DNA of 5,371 nucleotides from Thermomicrobiales bacterium (GTDB taxonomy: Bacteria; Chloroflexota; Chloroflexia; Thermomicrobiales; UBA6265). The DNA lies in assembly GCA_030447145.1 (NCBI GenBank), contig JAUJLY010000239.1, forward strand, positions 1-5,371. The letters run 5' to 3'. Shown piece after piece: positions 1 to 5,072 of the stretch. Within the stretch, counting starts at the first letter, position 1. Every line of letters starts with the position of its first letter. Position numbers and translations under genes: made by a program. The notes below the pieces were generated by a model. It was not told where the DNA came from. It searched no databases and was given only the letters and a program-made list of their open reading frames with translations.

Positions 1-476
1 CCGCCATGCATCACCGCCCGTTTCTCCAGCAGGCGCATGCCGGGTGTCGTCTTGCGGGTATCGACGATATGCGCATTGGTGCCCTCGGTCTTGGCGACGT
101 AGCGAGCCGTCTCCGTTGCAACACCCGAGAGGCGCTGCACGAGGTTGAGCGCCGTGCGCTCGGCCGTCAGCAATGATCGGGCCGGGCCAGTAAGCGTGGC
201 GATCTCCGTCCGGTGCGAGAGTTGGTCCCCGTCCGCCCTCAAGGCCGTGAAGACGATGGCGGGATCGACCGCGCGGAAGACCTGGCGGGCAACCTCGATG
301 CCGCTCAGCACTCCCTCGGCCTTCGCTAGCATCACTCCCTCGGCCATGCGATCGGCCGGGACGGTCACCAGCGAGGTGACATCACCGGTGCCAATGTCCT
401 CTGAGAGCGCCAGGTCGATGATCGCCTGGACATGGGGCTGGAAGGTGGTGGAGCCGGAAATCGTCTGGTTCAGCAT
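1..476 (-). CDS. nadC: Nicotinate-nucleotide pyrophosphorylase (carboxylating), N-terminal part
   Basis: Quinolinate phosphoribosyltransferase converts quinolinate and PRPP to nicotinate mononucleotide, CO2 and pyrophosphate in de novo NAD synthesis, in the cytosol. About 158 codons are present and the C-terminal part of the barrel lies beyond the left edge. The start region contains SEDIGTGDVTS (about 26-35), typical of the family's N-terminal domain. It is followed by TAERTALNLVQRLSGVAT (about 104-121), with the E106-R107 pair, and by HIVDTRKTTPGMR (136-148), with R141 and K142 in the substrate-phosphate site. EKRAV follows, with K152. These are the standard NadC signatures, and R107, R141 and K152 correspond to the expected substrate-binding basic residues. 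The ATG at 476 is preceded by AGGA with an 8-base spacer. No nadA or nadB is visible. The gene is transcribed away from the plus-strand genes, so the gap to its right is a divergent promoter region. Confidence 0.95.
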   Translation of the reverse strand, partial: MLNQTISGSTTFQPHVQAIIDLALSEDIGTGDVTSLVTVPADRMAEGVMLAKAEGVLSGIEVARQVFRAVDPAIVFTALRADGDQLSHRTEIATLTGPARSLLTAERTALNLVQRLSGVATETARYVAKTEGTNAHIVDTRKTTPGMRLLEKRAVMHG

Positions 477-679
477 GGTGGTTTTCCTGTGGAGAGGGCC
501 AACTTTTTGATGCCTGTACGGGACACACTATCTCCTCAGCATGCAACAGGAGAGACCGCACGGGCAAGGGATCTACCCCATTGATCCGTTGACGGATGAA
601 ACCACCTCAGGAATGAGGCTTGAGTTTGGCAGGGTCTATCAGCAAGCACCAAATGGCGGAGGGGTGTCGACTTCCCACA

Positions 680-685
680 TATAAT
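680..685 (+). promoter_or_regulatory. Possible -10 box TATAAT
   Basis: This is an exact match to the sigma-70 -10 consensus, on the strand of the downstream kinase-like gene. No recognisable -35 hexamer lies 16-19 bases upstream, where the sequence is GC-rich, and there is no extended TGn motif, so support is partial. If it is used, transcription would begin near 691-693, inside the 687-716 hairpin. Confidence 0.3.
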
Positions 686-686
686 C

Positions 687-716
687 GAGCCACTATTCCG
701 AAGGAGATCGTGGCTC
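687..716 (+). promoter_or_regulatory. Stem-loop GAGCCAC/GTGGCTC around a ribosome binding site
   Basis: A perfect 7-bp inverted repeat (687-693 with 710-716) encloses a 16-base loop. The loop carries AAGGAG (701-706), a good Shine-Dalgarno sequence, and the right arm begins with the GTG (710-712) of the putative leader peptide. The fold is direct from sequence. Its role as a translational switch, or as a weak terminator without a U-tract, is inference. Confidence 0.35.
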
Positions 717-799
717 TTCCCACCCTCTGGATGGTTCACATGAATTATCAGTCGCGGGCGCACGTCTTGGCGTTGGTGAAAGTCTTGGTGATTGCGTGA
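710..799 (+). CDS. Putative 29-residue leader peptide overlapping the kinase-like gene
   Basis: This short frame starts at GTG 710, three bases after AAGGAG. It encodes 29 residues starting MALPTLWMVHMN, with a hydrophobic end VLALVKVLVIA. Internal ATGs at 731 and 740 are alternative starts. Its TGA (797-799) overlaps the GTG start of the next gene (796-798) as GTGA, the classical geometry for translational coupling. The kinase-like gene has no good ribosome binding site of its own, which makes coupling attractive. Against it, the Shine-Dalgarno spacing is short, the peptide is tiny and unrecognised, and the last codons lie in an imperfect tandem repeat. It could be a chance open frame. Confidence 0.25.
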   Translation: MALPTLWMVHMNYQSRAHVLALVKVLVIA

Positions 800-1295
800 A
801 ACGTGTGCTGCTTACTGGAATGTCCGGAGTCGGTAAATCGTCGGTCATCAAGGAACTGTCCGATCAGGGCTACAAGGCCATTGATACGGACTATGACAGG
901 CGTCGGAGTTGGTGACTGTCCCTAACGACGAGCTCACCGGCCTGGAACCCGGGCAAGACTGGGTATGGCGAGAAGACCGCATCCAGGCACTCCTGTCCAC
1001 CGACGATGTCGACGTGCTGTTCCTGGGCGGCTGCTCCCCCAATCAGGGGAAGTTCTACCTGCAGTTCGACCACCTCATCCTCCTCAGCGCGCCGGCAGAG
1101 GTGCTCGTTGATCGATTGGCGACCAGGACGAACAACCCCTACGGGAAACAGCCCGAGGAAGTCGTGCGCGTGCTGCAGCTCCAGCACGCCATCGAGCCAC
1201 TCCTGCGAGACACTGCGACGCATGAAATTGATACGAGTATTCCCCTTGATCAGGTCGTGGCGAAGGTATTGGAGTACGTCGACGTATCGGGTTGA
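796..1295 (+). pseudogene. P-loop kinase/AAA-type ATPase-like protein, frameshifted
   Basis: This is a P-loop NTPase of the small nucleotide/shikimate/gluconate-kinase-like type, usually annotated only as an AAA family ATPase; its substrate is unknown. The first frame starts at GTG 796 and encodes VKRVLLTGMSGVGKSS, with Walker A GMSGVGKS at residues 8-15, then continues to GYKAIDTDYD and hits TGA at 913-915. The rest is one frame back (-1), open through 909-1295. It includes DWVWREDRIQ, a hydrophobic strand VDVLFLGGCSPNQG, FDHLILLSAPAEVLVDRL, the lid-like RTNNPYGK, and THEIDTS near the end. Restoring one base around 896-908 gives a continuous protein of about 166 residues, normal for this family. 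There is no slippery heptamer at the junction, so programmed frameshifting is unlikely. It is a real one-base deletion or a sequencing error. The start codon overlaps the stop of the 710-799 frame. Confidence 0.8.
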
Positions 1296-1315
1296 TAACC
1301 CCAAACATGCGTTGA

Positions 1316-1361
1316 GCATGGGACGGCACATGCTTTCTGTTCGTCCGCAGCCGTCTCATGC
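1316..1361 (+). terminator. 12-bp stem-loop downstream of the kinase-like gene
   Basis: GCATGGGACGGC (1316-1327) pairs with GCCGTCTCATGC (1350-1361) over 12 bp with a single G-U pair and a 22-base loop. It starts 20 bases after the TGA of the kinase-like gene, where a transcript end is expected. No U-tract follows, so it is not a textbook intrinsic terminator. It could protect the mRNA 3' end, act in Rho-dependent termination, or be a protein site. A smaller competing hairpin, CATGC/GCATG (1306-1320), shares its left arm. Confidence 0.45.
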
Positions 1362-1498
1362 GGCCCGGTGTTGAATCCGGAGATTCGCGAGCATTACGAA
1401 AAACAACAGTTGCACCTGGGGTGACCAGGATGCCGGTCCACGCTTTTCCATGCTAGGATAAGAACACATGTTCGATTTTAGGAAGTGTGAGGGATACG

Positions 1499-1801
1499 GT
1501 GGGGATTCGCATCGAGAACACGCCGCATGGCGCCGGGCCGGTGATCATCTGTGATTACTGTGGAACCCGGATTCATGCTGCCCGGGATGGCAACTATGAA
1601 TGGGCGGGCTTGAGTACGGCACTCGGTGAGCGAATGGCCGTCTATTTTCTCCACAAGTGGTGCTCGCCCGCGCACGAGGCCCAGAGTGGGATCGTTCTCG
1701 ACTCCATGGAACTGGCCGTCATGCTGCCCTACCTGGCCCAGAATCTTCGGCTCGATTTCGACGAGGCCCTGTGCCATGCCGAGACGCTCAGTGAGCTCTG
1801 A
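1499..1801 (+). CDS. Small Cys/His-rich hypothetical protein, possible zinc-binding fold
   Basis: I do not recognise this 100-residue protein. It opens VGIRIENTPHGAGPVIICDYCGTRI, with a CxxC pair at C18 and C21. Further on, HKWCSPAHE supplies H52, C55 and H59, spaced like the second half of a zinc ribbon or treble-clef site. The C-terminal third (about 62-98) is acidic and probably helical. No signal peptide or membrane segment is seen, so it is probably cytosolic. The GTG at 1499 is preferred because GAGGG (1489-1493) lies five bases upstream. An in-frame GTG at 1487 would add four residues but has only a three-base spacer from AGGA. The gene stands alone, with about 200 bases upstream and 256 downstream. 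A regulatory or protein-interaction role is possible but unproven. Confidence 0.75.
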   Translation: MGIRIENTPHGAGPVIICDYCGTRIHAARDGNYEWAGLSTALGERMAVYFLHKWCSPAHEAQSGIVLDSMELAVMLPYLAQNLRLDFDEALCHAETLSEL

Positions 1802-2045
1802 CCGGGCGGGCGGGTCGCTGTAGCAACAGAGGCAGTGTGGCCCTAGCTTGGTCAATATGTCTCTATGTGCCCGGTACATCCAATTCTTCACGTCTCCCAC
1901 ACTCCCACAGGTTCACTACCGAGCAGTAGCTCGTGCTCTCCAGGCTGATTGAGAGAGGACGCAAGTTTGAAGAAGTCAGCGTGTCACGGAAACCCTATGC
2001 TGGCGTTCACGTCGATCCCTCACAGCCGGTGAGGTCGCAAAGAAC

Positions 2046-2051
2046 GAGGAG
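2046..2051 (+). promoter_or_regulatory. Ribosome binding site of the VOC gene
   Basis: GAGGAG lies six bases before GTG 2058. This fixes a GTG start and argues against the overlapping frame that begins at 1933, which has no such site. Confidence 0.75.
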
Positions 2052-2057
2052 AGACCC

Positions 2058-2492
2058 GTGGCGCAGACAAGCACCTACCTCAATTTCAACGGCACGACGG
2101 GAGCTGCCTTCACCTTCTACAAATCGGTCTTCGGGACCGAGTTCGATGGTCTCATGCGCATGGGCGATGTTCCGCCTCAGGAGGGACAGCCAGAGTTGAG
2201 CAACGAGGATAAGCAACTCGTCATGAATGTGCAGTTGCCGATTCTTGGCGGCCACCTGCTCATGGGGACGGCCGCCACGGAGTCCACGGGTTTCACGCTC
2301 AATCAGGGCAACAACGTCTACATCTGTCTCCAGCCCGACAAGCGGGAGGATGCGGATGCGCTCTTTGCGTCCCTCTCTGGAGGCGGTGAGGTGGAGATGC
2401 CGATGATGGATATGTTCTGGGGTGACTATTTCGGCTCCCTGGTCGATCAGTACGGTATCCGGTGGATGATCAACTGCTCGAGCACAACCTAA
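2058..2492 (+). CDS. VOC family protein, PhnB-like
   Basis: This 144-residue protein belongs to the vicinal oxygen chelate (glyoxalase/bleomycin-resistance) superfamily, in the PhnB/YjdN-like branch often labelled 3-demethylubiquinone-9 3-methyltransferase-like. Evidence is the opening YLNFNGTTGAAFTFYKSVFGTEF (7-29), the strand LVMNVQLPILGGHLLMGT (54-71), and the closing WGDYFGSLVDQYGIRWMIN (121-139), which is characteristic of the family. The length is usual and complete, covering two beta-alpha-beta-beta-beta modules. Members are small cytosolic proteins, some binding metal. The substrate is not known here, and E. coli PhnB is not needed for phosphonate breakdown. The gene has its own strong ribosome binding site and no close co-directional neighbour, so it is probably transcribed alone. 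It converges on the GNAT gene. Confidence 0.9.
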   Translation: MAQTSTYLNFNGTTGAAFTFYKSVFGTEFDGLMRMGDVPPQEGQPELSNEDKQLVMNVQLPILGGHLLMGTAATESTGFTLNQGNNVYICLQPDKREDADALFASLSGGGEVEMPMMDMFWGDYFGSLVDQYGIRWMINCSSTT

Positions 2493-2513
2493 GGCGTCTT
2501 GCGGACGGGTGGC

Positions 2514-2565
2514 GATGTGCCCCTATCTTGTAGGGGAGAACCCAACCGGCACATCCGCAGGATGT
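2514..2565. terminator. Overlapping hairpins after the VOC gene
   Basis: Three pairings compete. CCCCTA/TAGGGG (2520-2536, loop TCTTG) sits inside GATGTGCC/GGCACATC (2514-2521 with 2548-2555), overlapping it by two bases. ACATCC/GGATGT (2551-2565, loop GCA) uses the right arm of the outer stem, so the two cannot form together. The position just after the VOC stop suggests termination, but there is no U-tract on either strand. The structures are visible and the role is inferred. Confidence 0.4.
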
Positions 2566-2601
2566 GAGCAGGAGCGGCCCATTGTGTCCTCCCGCCTCTT
2601 C

Positions 2602-2665
2602 GGAAAGGGAGCATACGAGGGGATTCCTTTCCCAGATGTGCGGTGAACGGCCATGCAAACCGCGC
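2602..2665. terminator. Two stem-loops between the convergent genes, near the GNAT stop
   Basis: GGAAAGGGA pairs with TTCCTTTCC (2602-2610 with 2624-2632, one G-U, 13-base loop). GTGCGGT pairs with ACCGCGC (2638-2644 with 2659-2665, one G-U, 14-base loop). Both lie just downstream of the GNAT stop on its own strand and could end that transcript. Neither is followed by a run of T on either strand. Confidence 0.35.
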
Positions 2666-2686
2666 TAATGTCAAGATCGTAAATGG

Positions 2687-3223
2687 CTACTGATCCTTGA
2701 CCGGCTTGTGTGTCAGGCTGTTGGTGGAGCCTCCCTTGAAGCGGAGACCGGGCGCGTGCCAGCCGATCCGATAGCGGACAGTCCCGGACGGATGCTTCCG
2801 TCGTCCCACTATCTTGAAGCCACAGGCCTTGTAGAACCCAAGCCCCTCCTCGTCGGTCTCGGCAACGAGCGGGCGACGACCGGACCGGCGGAGGGCGTCT
2901 TGCAGCAGTGCGCGCCCAATGCCACGGCGCCGGTGATTCTTCGCCACGGCGATATTGCCGATCCGGTTTGCCATGCCGTCCCGCCGGAGCGTATAGACGC
3001 CAACGAGTTGTCCACTCATCAGTCCACCGAAAACCCGGTCCGGCGCCTCAGCGCGCGCCTCGTCGATCGCCCGGTGGCCAGCCTCGGAGGTTCCCTCGCC
3101 GGTCGAATCAGCAAGGATCGTTGCGGCCTCACCATCGCGCGATGCCGGCCATGGGCGGATCTCGAACCCGCTTTGGGGATCGATGAAGACCAGGCTGTCC
3201 TCGTTGCTCGTGTTCCCGCTCAT
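2687..3223 (-). CDS. GNAT family N-acetyltransferase
   Basis: This is an acetyl-CoA-dependent N-acyltransferase of the GNAT fold, 178 residues, probably cytosolic; the acceptor is unknown. Motif A is clear at IGNIAVAKNHRRRGIGRALLQDAL (about 88-111), with the RRRGIG pyrophosphate-binding loop at 98-103. Motif B follows at EEGLGFYKACGFKIVGR (about 125-141), the GFY..GF signature typical of GNAT proteins. The first 20 residues and the final 20 or so (GGSTNSLTHKPVKDQ) are polar extensions outside the core. ATG 3223 is preceded by AGGAG with a six-base spacer. The gene begins 17 bases after the M16 peptidase stop on the same strand, so the two are almost certainly one transcript. A frame of the same length on the opposite strand is a shadow. 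Confidence 0.92.
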   Translation of the reverse strand: MSGNTSNEDSLVFIDPQSGFEIRPWPASRDGEAATILADSTGEGTSEAGHRAIDEARAEAPDRVFGGLMSGQLVGVYTLRRDGMANRIGNIAVAKNHRRRGIGRALLQDALRRSGRRPLVAETDEEGLGFYKACGFKIVGRRKHPSGTVRYRIGWHAPGLRFKGGSTNSLTHKPVKDQ

Positions 3224-3240
3224 GTGCTGCTCCTGGCCGG

Positions 3241-4584
3241 TTAGGCGTCGAGCGACAGCAATTCGGCGAAATCATCCCGTGAGGTGTATGGGCCGATCAA
3301 TGCGAGGTTGAAGCGGTCGTCCCGGACCAGCTCACTAGCAAGTTGCTGGACATCCTCGGCGGTCACGGCGTCGATGCGCTCCATGATCTGCTCCGGCGTC
3401 ATGATCTCGCCGTAGGTGGCTTCCTGGCTGCCGACCCACGACGCGACGGAGCGGCTGTCCTCCAAGCTCATCAGGAGGCGTCCCTTGCGCAGTGTCTTCG
3501 TATGCTCAAGCTCCTGTGCGGGAACGGTGATGTCACGCAGCTTCTTTAGCTCACCGACGATCGCCTCGATGGTCTCCTGCACGCGGTCGACGTCGGTCCC
3601 GGCGTAGACCACGCCCTGCCCAACATCCTCGTAGCCCCGGAAGTAGCCGTAGACCGAGTAGACCAGTCCGCGTTTCTCCCGAATCTCCTGAAAGAGCCGT
3701 GAACTCATGCCGGAGGAGAGAATGGCCTCGATGGTCGACTGCACGTAGCGCCGCTCATCGAGATAGGAGAGCGCCGGGAACGAAAGGCAGAGGTGCGCCT
3801 GCTCGGTCTCGCGCGTGACGAGCTCGACACGACGCTCGTTCTGCGTAACGAGCGTTGGCACGAAGGTGTCCACGCCATTTCCGGGCTGGAGATCGCCGAA
3901 GTACCGCTCCGTCAGCGCCACCACCTCCTCGTGGCGGATATCCCCACCGGCCGCGACCACGAGGCGCTCCGCCCCATAGTTGCGCTTCCAGAAATCCACC
4001 ATTACGTCGCGGGTGACATTGCTTACCGTTTCCTCGGATCCGGCAATCTCACGGCCGACCGGATCATCGCCCCAGACGACCAGGTCGATAATGTCGTGGA
4101 CGAGATCCTCCGGCACATCCTGGACGGCGCGGATCTCCTCGAAGATGACCTTCCGCTCCTTGTCGAACTCGGTCGCGTCGAAGGTGGAGTTGCGCAGCAT
4201 ATCGGCGAGGACATCGTAGGCAAGCTCGAAGTGCGTGCTCGGCACCTTGCACCAGTAGGAGGTGGATTCCCGGCCCGTGCCGGCATTGAGCATGCCCCCG
4301 ACGCTCTCGATCTCCTCGGAGATCGTCATCGGATCGGGGCGCTTCGTCGTTCCCTTGAAGAGCATGTGCTCCAGGAAGTGCGAGACACCGGCAATCGGTG
4401 CCGGCTCCACGCGGGAACCAACGTTGTAATAGAAGATCAGGCTAGCCGAGCGTACGCCGGTCATCGGGCCAGTGACGACGCGCACGCCGTTTGGCAGGGT
4501 GGACTTTTCGTAGGGTGGGGCATCGCTTGGGGAAGATGAGCCGTTCGGGCCGCCCAGGACCTCAGATGAAGATAACAACGACAT
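3241..4584 (-). CDS. M16 family zinc metallopeptidase (insulinase/MPP-like)
   Basis: This is a processing-peptidase-type zinc protease of the M16B group, 447 residues, the usual length for a single two-domain subunit that works as a dimer. The inverted zinc motif HFLEH is at 69-73, giving ligands H69 and H73 and catalytic E72. The third ligand, E150 in ERKVIFEE, lies exactly 77 residues after H73, as in the family pattern. The C-terminal domain carries the R305/Y312 pair in REKRGLVYSVYGYF, so catalytic and substrate-binding parts share one chain. The N-terminus is polar without a signal peptide, so it is probably cytosolic. ATG 4584 is chosen because AGGAG lies just upstream (only three bases) and YEKSTLPNGVRVV, the normal family start, follows within 40 residues. 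The frame stays open to 4746, but that extension lacks family similarity. It is followed by the GNAT gene in an apparent operon. Confidence 0.95.
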   Translation of the reverse strand: MSLLSSSEVLGGPNGSSSPSDAPPYEKSTLPNGVRVVTGPMTGVRSASLIFYYNVGSRVEPAPIAGVSHFLEHMLFKGTTKRPDPMTISEEIESVGGMLNAGTGRESTSYWCKVPSTHFELAYDVLADMLRNSTFDATEFDKERKVIFEEIRAVQDVPEDLVHDIIDLVVWGDDPVGREIAGSEETVSNVTRDVMVDFWKRNYGAERLVVAAGGDIRHEEVVALTERYFGDLQPGNGVDTFVPTLVTQNERRVELVTRETEQAHLCLSFPALSYLDERRYVQSTIEAILSSGMSSRLFQEIREKRGLVYSVYGYFRGYEDVGQGVVYAGTDVDRVQETIEAIVGELKKLRDITVPAQELEHTKTLRKGRLLMSLEDSRSVASWVGSQEATYGEIMTPEQIMERIDAVTAEDVQQLASELVRDDRFNLALIGPYTSRDDFAELLSLDA

Positions 4585-4618
4585 TTGCTCCTGACTCACG
4601 CGAATAATGGTGATGTGA

Positions 4619-4631
4619 GGGTACAGTACCC
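4619..4631. promoter_or_regulatory. Perfect palindrome GGGTACAGTACCC, operator-like
   Basis: Two 6-base arms flank a central A, with every arm position symmetric. It is centred about 40 bases upstream of the M16 peptidase start, where a repressor or activator would act. I do not recognise the motif as a known operator, and no regulator gene is in the window. It could equally be a short RNA hairpin or chance. Confidence 0.3.
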
Positions 4632-4769
4632 ATTTTCGCCCACGCTGTGCCACAGAGGAGACTTCTACATACCTTGGATTTACCCTCGTGGAGAGCGCCA
4701 GGATCAATGCATGGGGCGGTGATCCAGCACATCCCGGGAGTAGCATCTAGGCTCGATCATCCACACATC

Positions 4770-5033
4770 GTCATCCTGAGCCTGAGACCCGAGCGGAGCG
4801 AGGGGCGAAATGTCGAAGGATCCCCGCGCGAAGCGCGCCGGTGCCGGAGGGTCCTACTCTGGCGGATATCACAGGCGCGCAGCGGTCATTGGATTCGCCA
4901 GGACATTGCTTCGCAACGCGGAATGATAGGGCAATAGGTGGAGGACATGAACTGAACCCGACGTGTATTTGCATGAGAACGCCAATCTCTCGGTCTCCCA
5001 CTCCAGATGACGGTCACTTCGGCTCAGGACGAC
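4770..5033. repeat. REP/MITE-like dispersed intergenic inverted-repeat element
   Basis: The left end GTCATCCTGAGCC (4770-4782) and right end GGCTCAGGACGAC (5021-5033) are inverted repeats matching at 12 of 13 positions. Inside the left end, GAAGGATC (4815-4822) completes the core of a dispersed repeat often seen between genes in bacteria (GTCATCCTGAGC...GAAGGATC). An arm-like GCTTCGCAACGCGGAATGAT (4907-4926) may be a diverged second end. The left half folds: AGGATCC with GGGTCCT (4817-4823 with 4849-4855, one G-U) encloses a CGCGC-GAA-GCGCG hairpin (4825-4837). No transposase is present. It may be a non-autonomous mobile repeat or several degenerate copies side by side. Confidence 0.55.
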
Positions 5034-5072
5034 CCGATTGCATGATACCTGTCATACATCCTTGCTCTTTTC

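Larger units (their letters stand above)
477..795. other. Divergent intergenic region between nadC and the kinase-like gene
   Basis: This 319-base gap should hold promoters for nadC (leftward) and the kinase-like gene (rightward). It contains short hairpins: ATCCG/CGGAT with a TTGA loop (584-597), CCTCA/TGAGG closed by a GGAA GNRA-type tetraloop (605-618), and GAGCCAC/GTGGCTC (687-716). A perfect TATAAT lies at 680-685. I could not match the stretch to a known riboswitch. There is a 47-codon open frame at 541-684 with no ribosome binding site, and a 29-codon frame at 710-799, annotated separately. No convincing -35/-10 pair for nadC was found. Confidence 0.5.
4585..5072. other. Intergenic region between cinA and the M16 peptidase gene
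   Basis: This 488-base non-coding stretch should contain the promoter of the peptidase-GNAT operon. I found no strong -35/-10 pair. It holds a perfect 13-base palindrome (4619-4631), a GGATCA/TGATCC hairpin (4701-4725, 13-base loop) and an inverted-repeat element (about 4770-5033). Open frames crossing it on both strands are short, lack ribosome binding sites and resemble no protein I know. Confidence 0.6.

Noticed and set aside
145..510. Plus-strand frame of 121 codons
   Set aside because: It is antisense to nadC, with serine/arginine-rich low-quality composition.
541..700. Riboswitch in the nadC/kinase gap
   Set aside because: The short hairpins and the GNRA-type loop are suggestive, but no conserved core of a riboswitch class I know could be matched.
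536..763. Minus-strand frame of 75 codons in the divergent gap
   Set aside because: It has no recognisable domain and no ribosome binding site, and its composition is unlike that of the real genes.
891..1331. Minus-strand frame of 146 codons
   Set aside because: It is antisense to the kinase-like gene, whose plus-strand product has recognisable family sequence.
1478..1900. Minus-strand frame of 140 codons
   Set aside because: It lies antisense to the Cys/His-rich protein and extends into non-coding DNA. The plus-strand frame has the ribosome binding site and the ordered CxxC pattern.
1967..2001. Promoter TTGAAG/TATGCT for the VOC gene
   Set aside because: Each box matches only four of six positions, and the 23-base spacer is too long for a sigma-70 promoter.
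1933..2199. Plus-strand frame of 88 codons running into the VOC gene
   Set aside because: It has no ribosome binding site and overlaps the VOC start in another frame, where its sequence becomes serine/arginine-rich.
2708..3244. Plus-strand frame of 178 codons
   Set aside because: It mirrors the GNAT gene almost exactly on the opposite strand and has no domain signature or ribosome binding site.
3793..4539. Long plus-strand frame of 248 codons
   Set aside because: It is wholly antisense to the M16 peptidase, whose zinc motif and family features are unmistakable. Long antisense frames are common in GC-rich coding DNA.
4585..4746. N-terminal extension of the M16 peptidase by 54 codons
   Set aside because: The extension has no family similarity, crosses the operator-like palindrome, and lacks a ribosome binding site. 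ATG 4584 has AGGAG immediately upstream.
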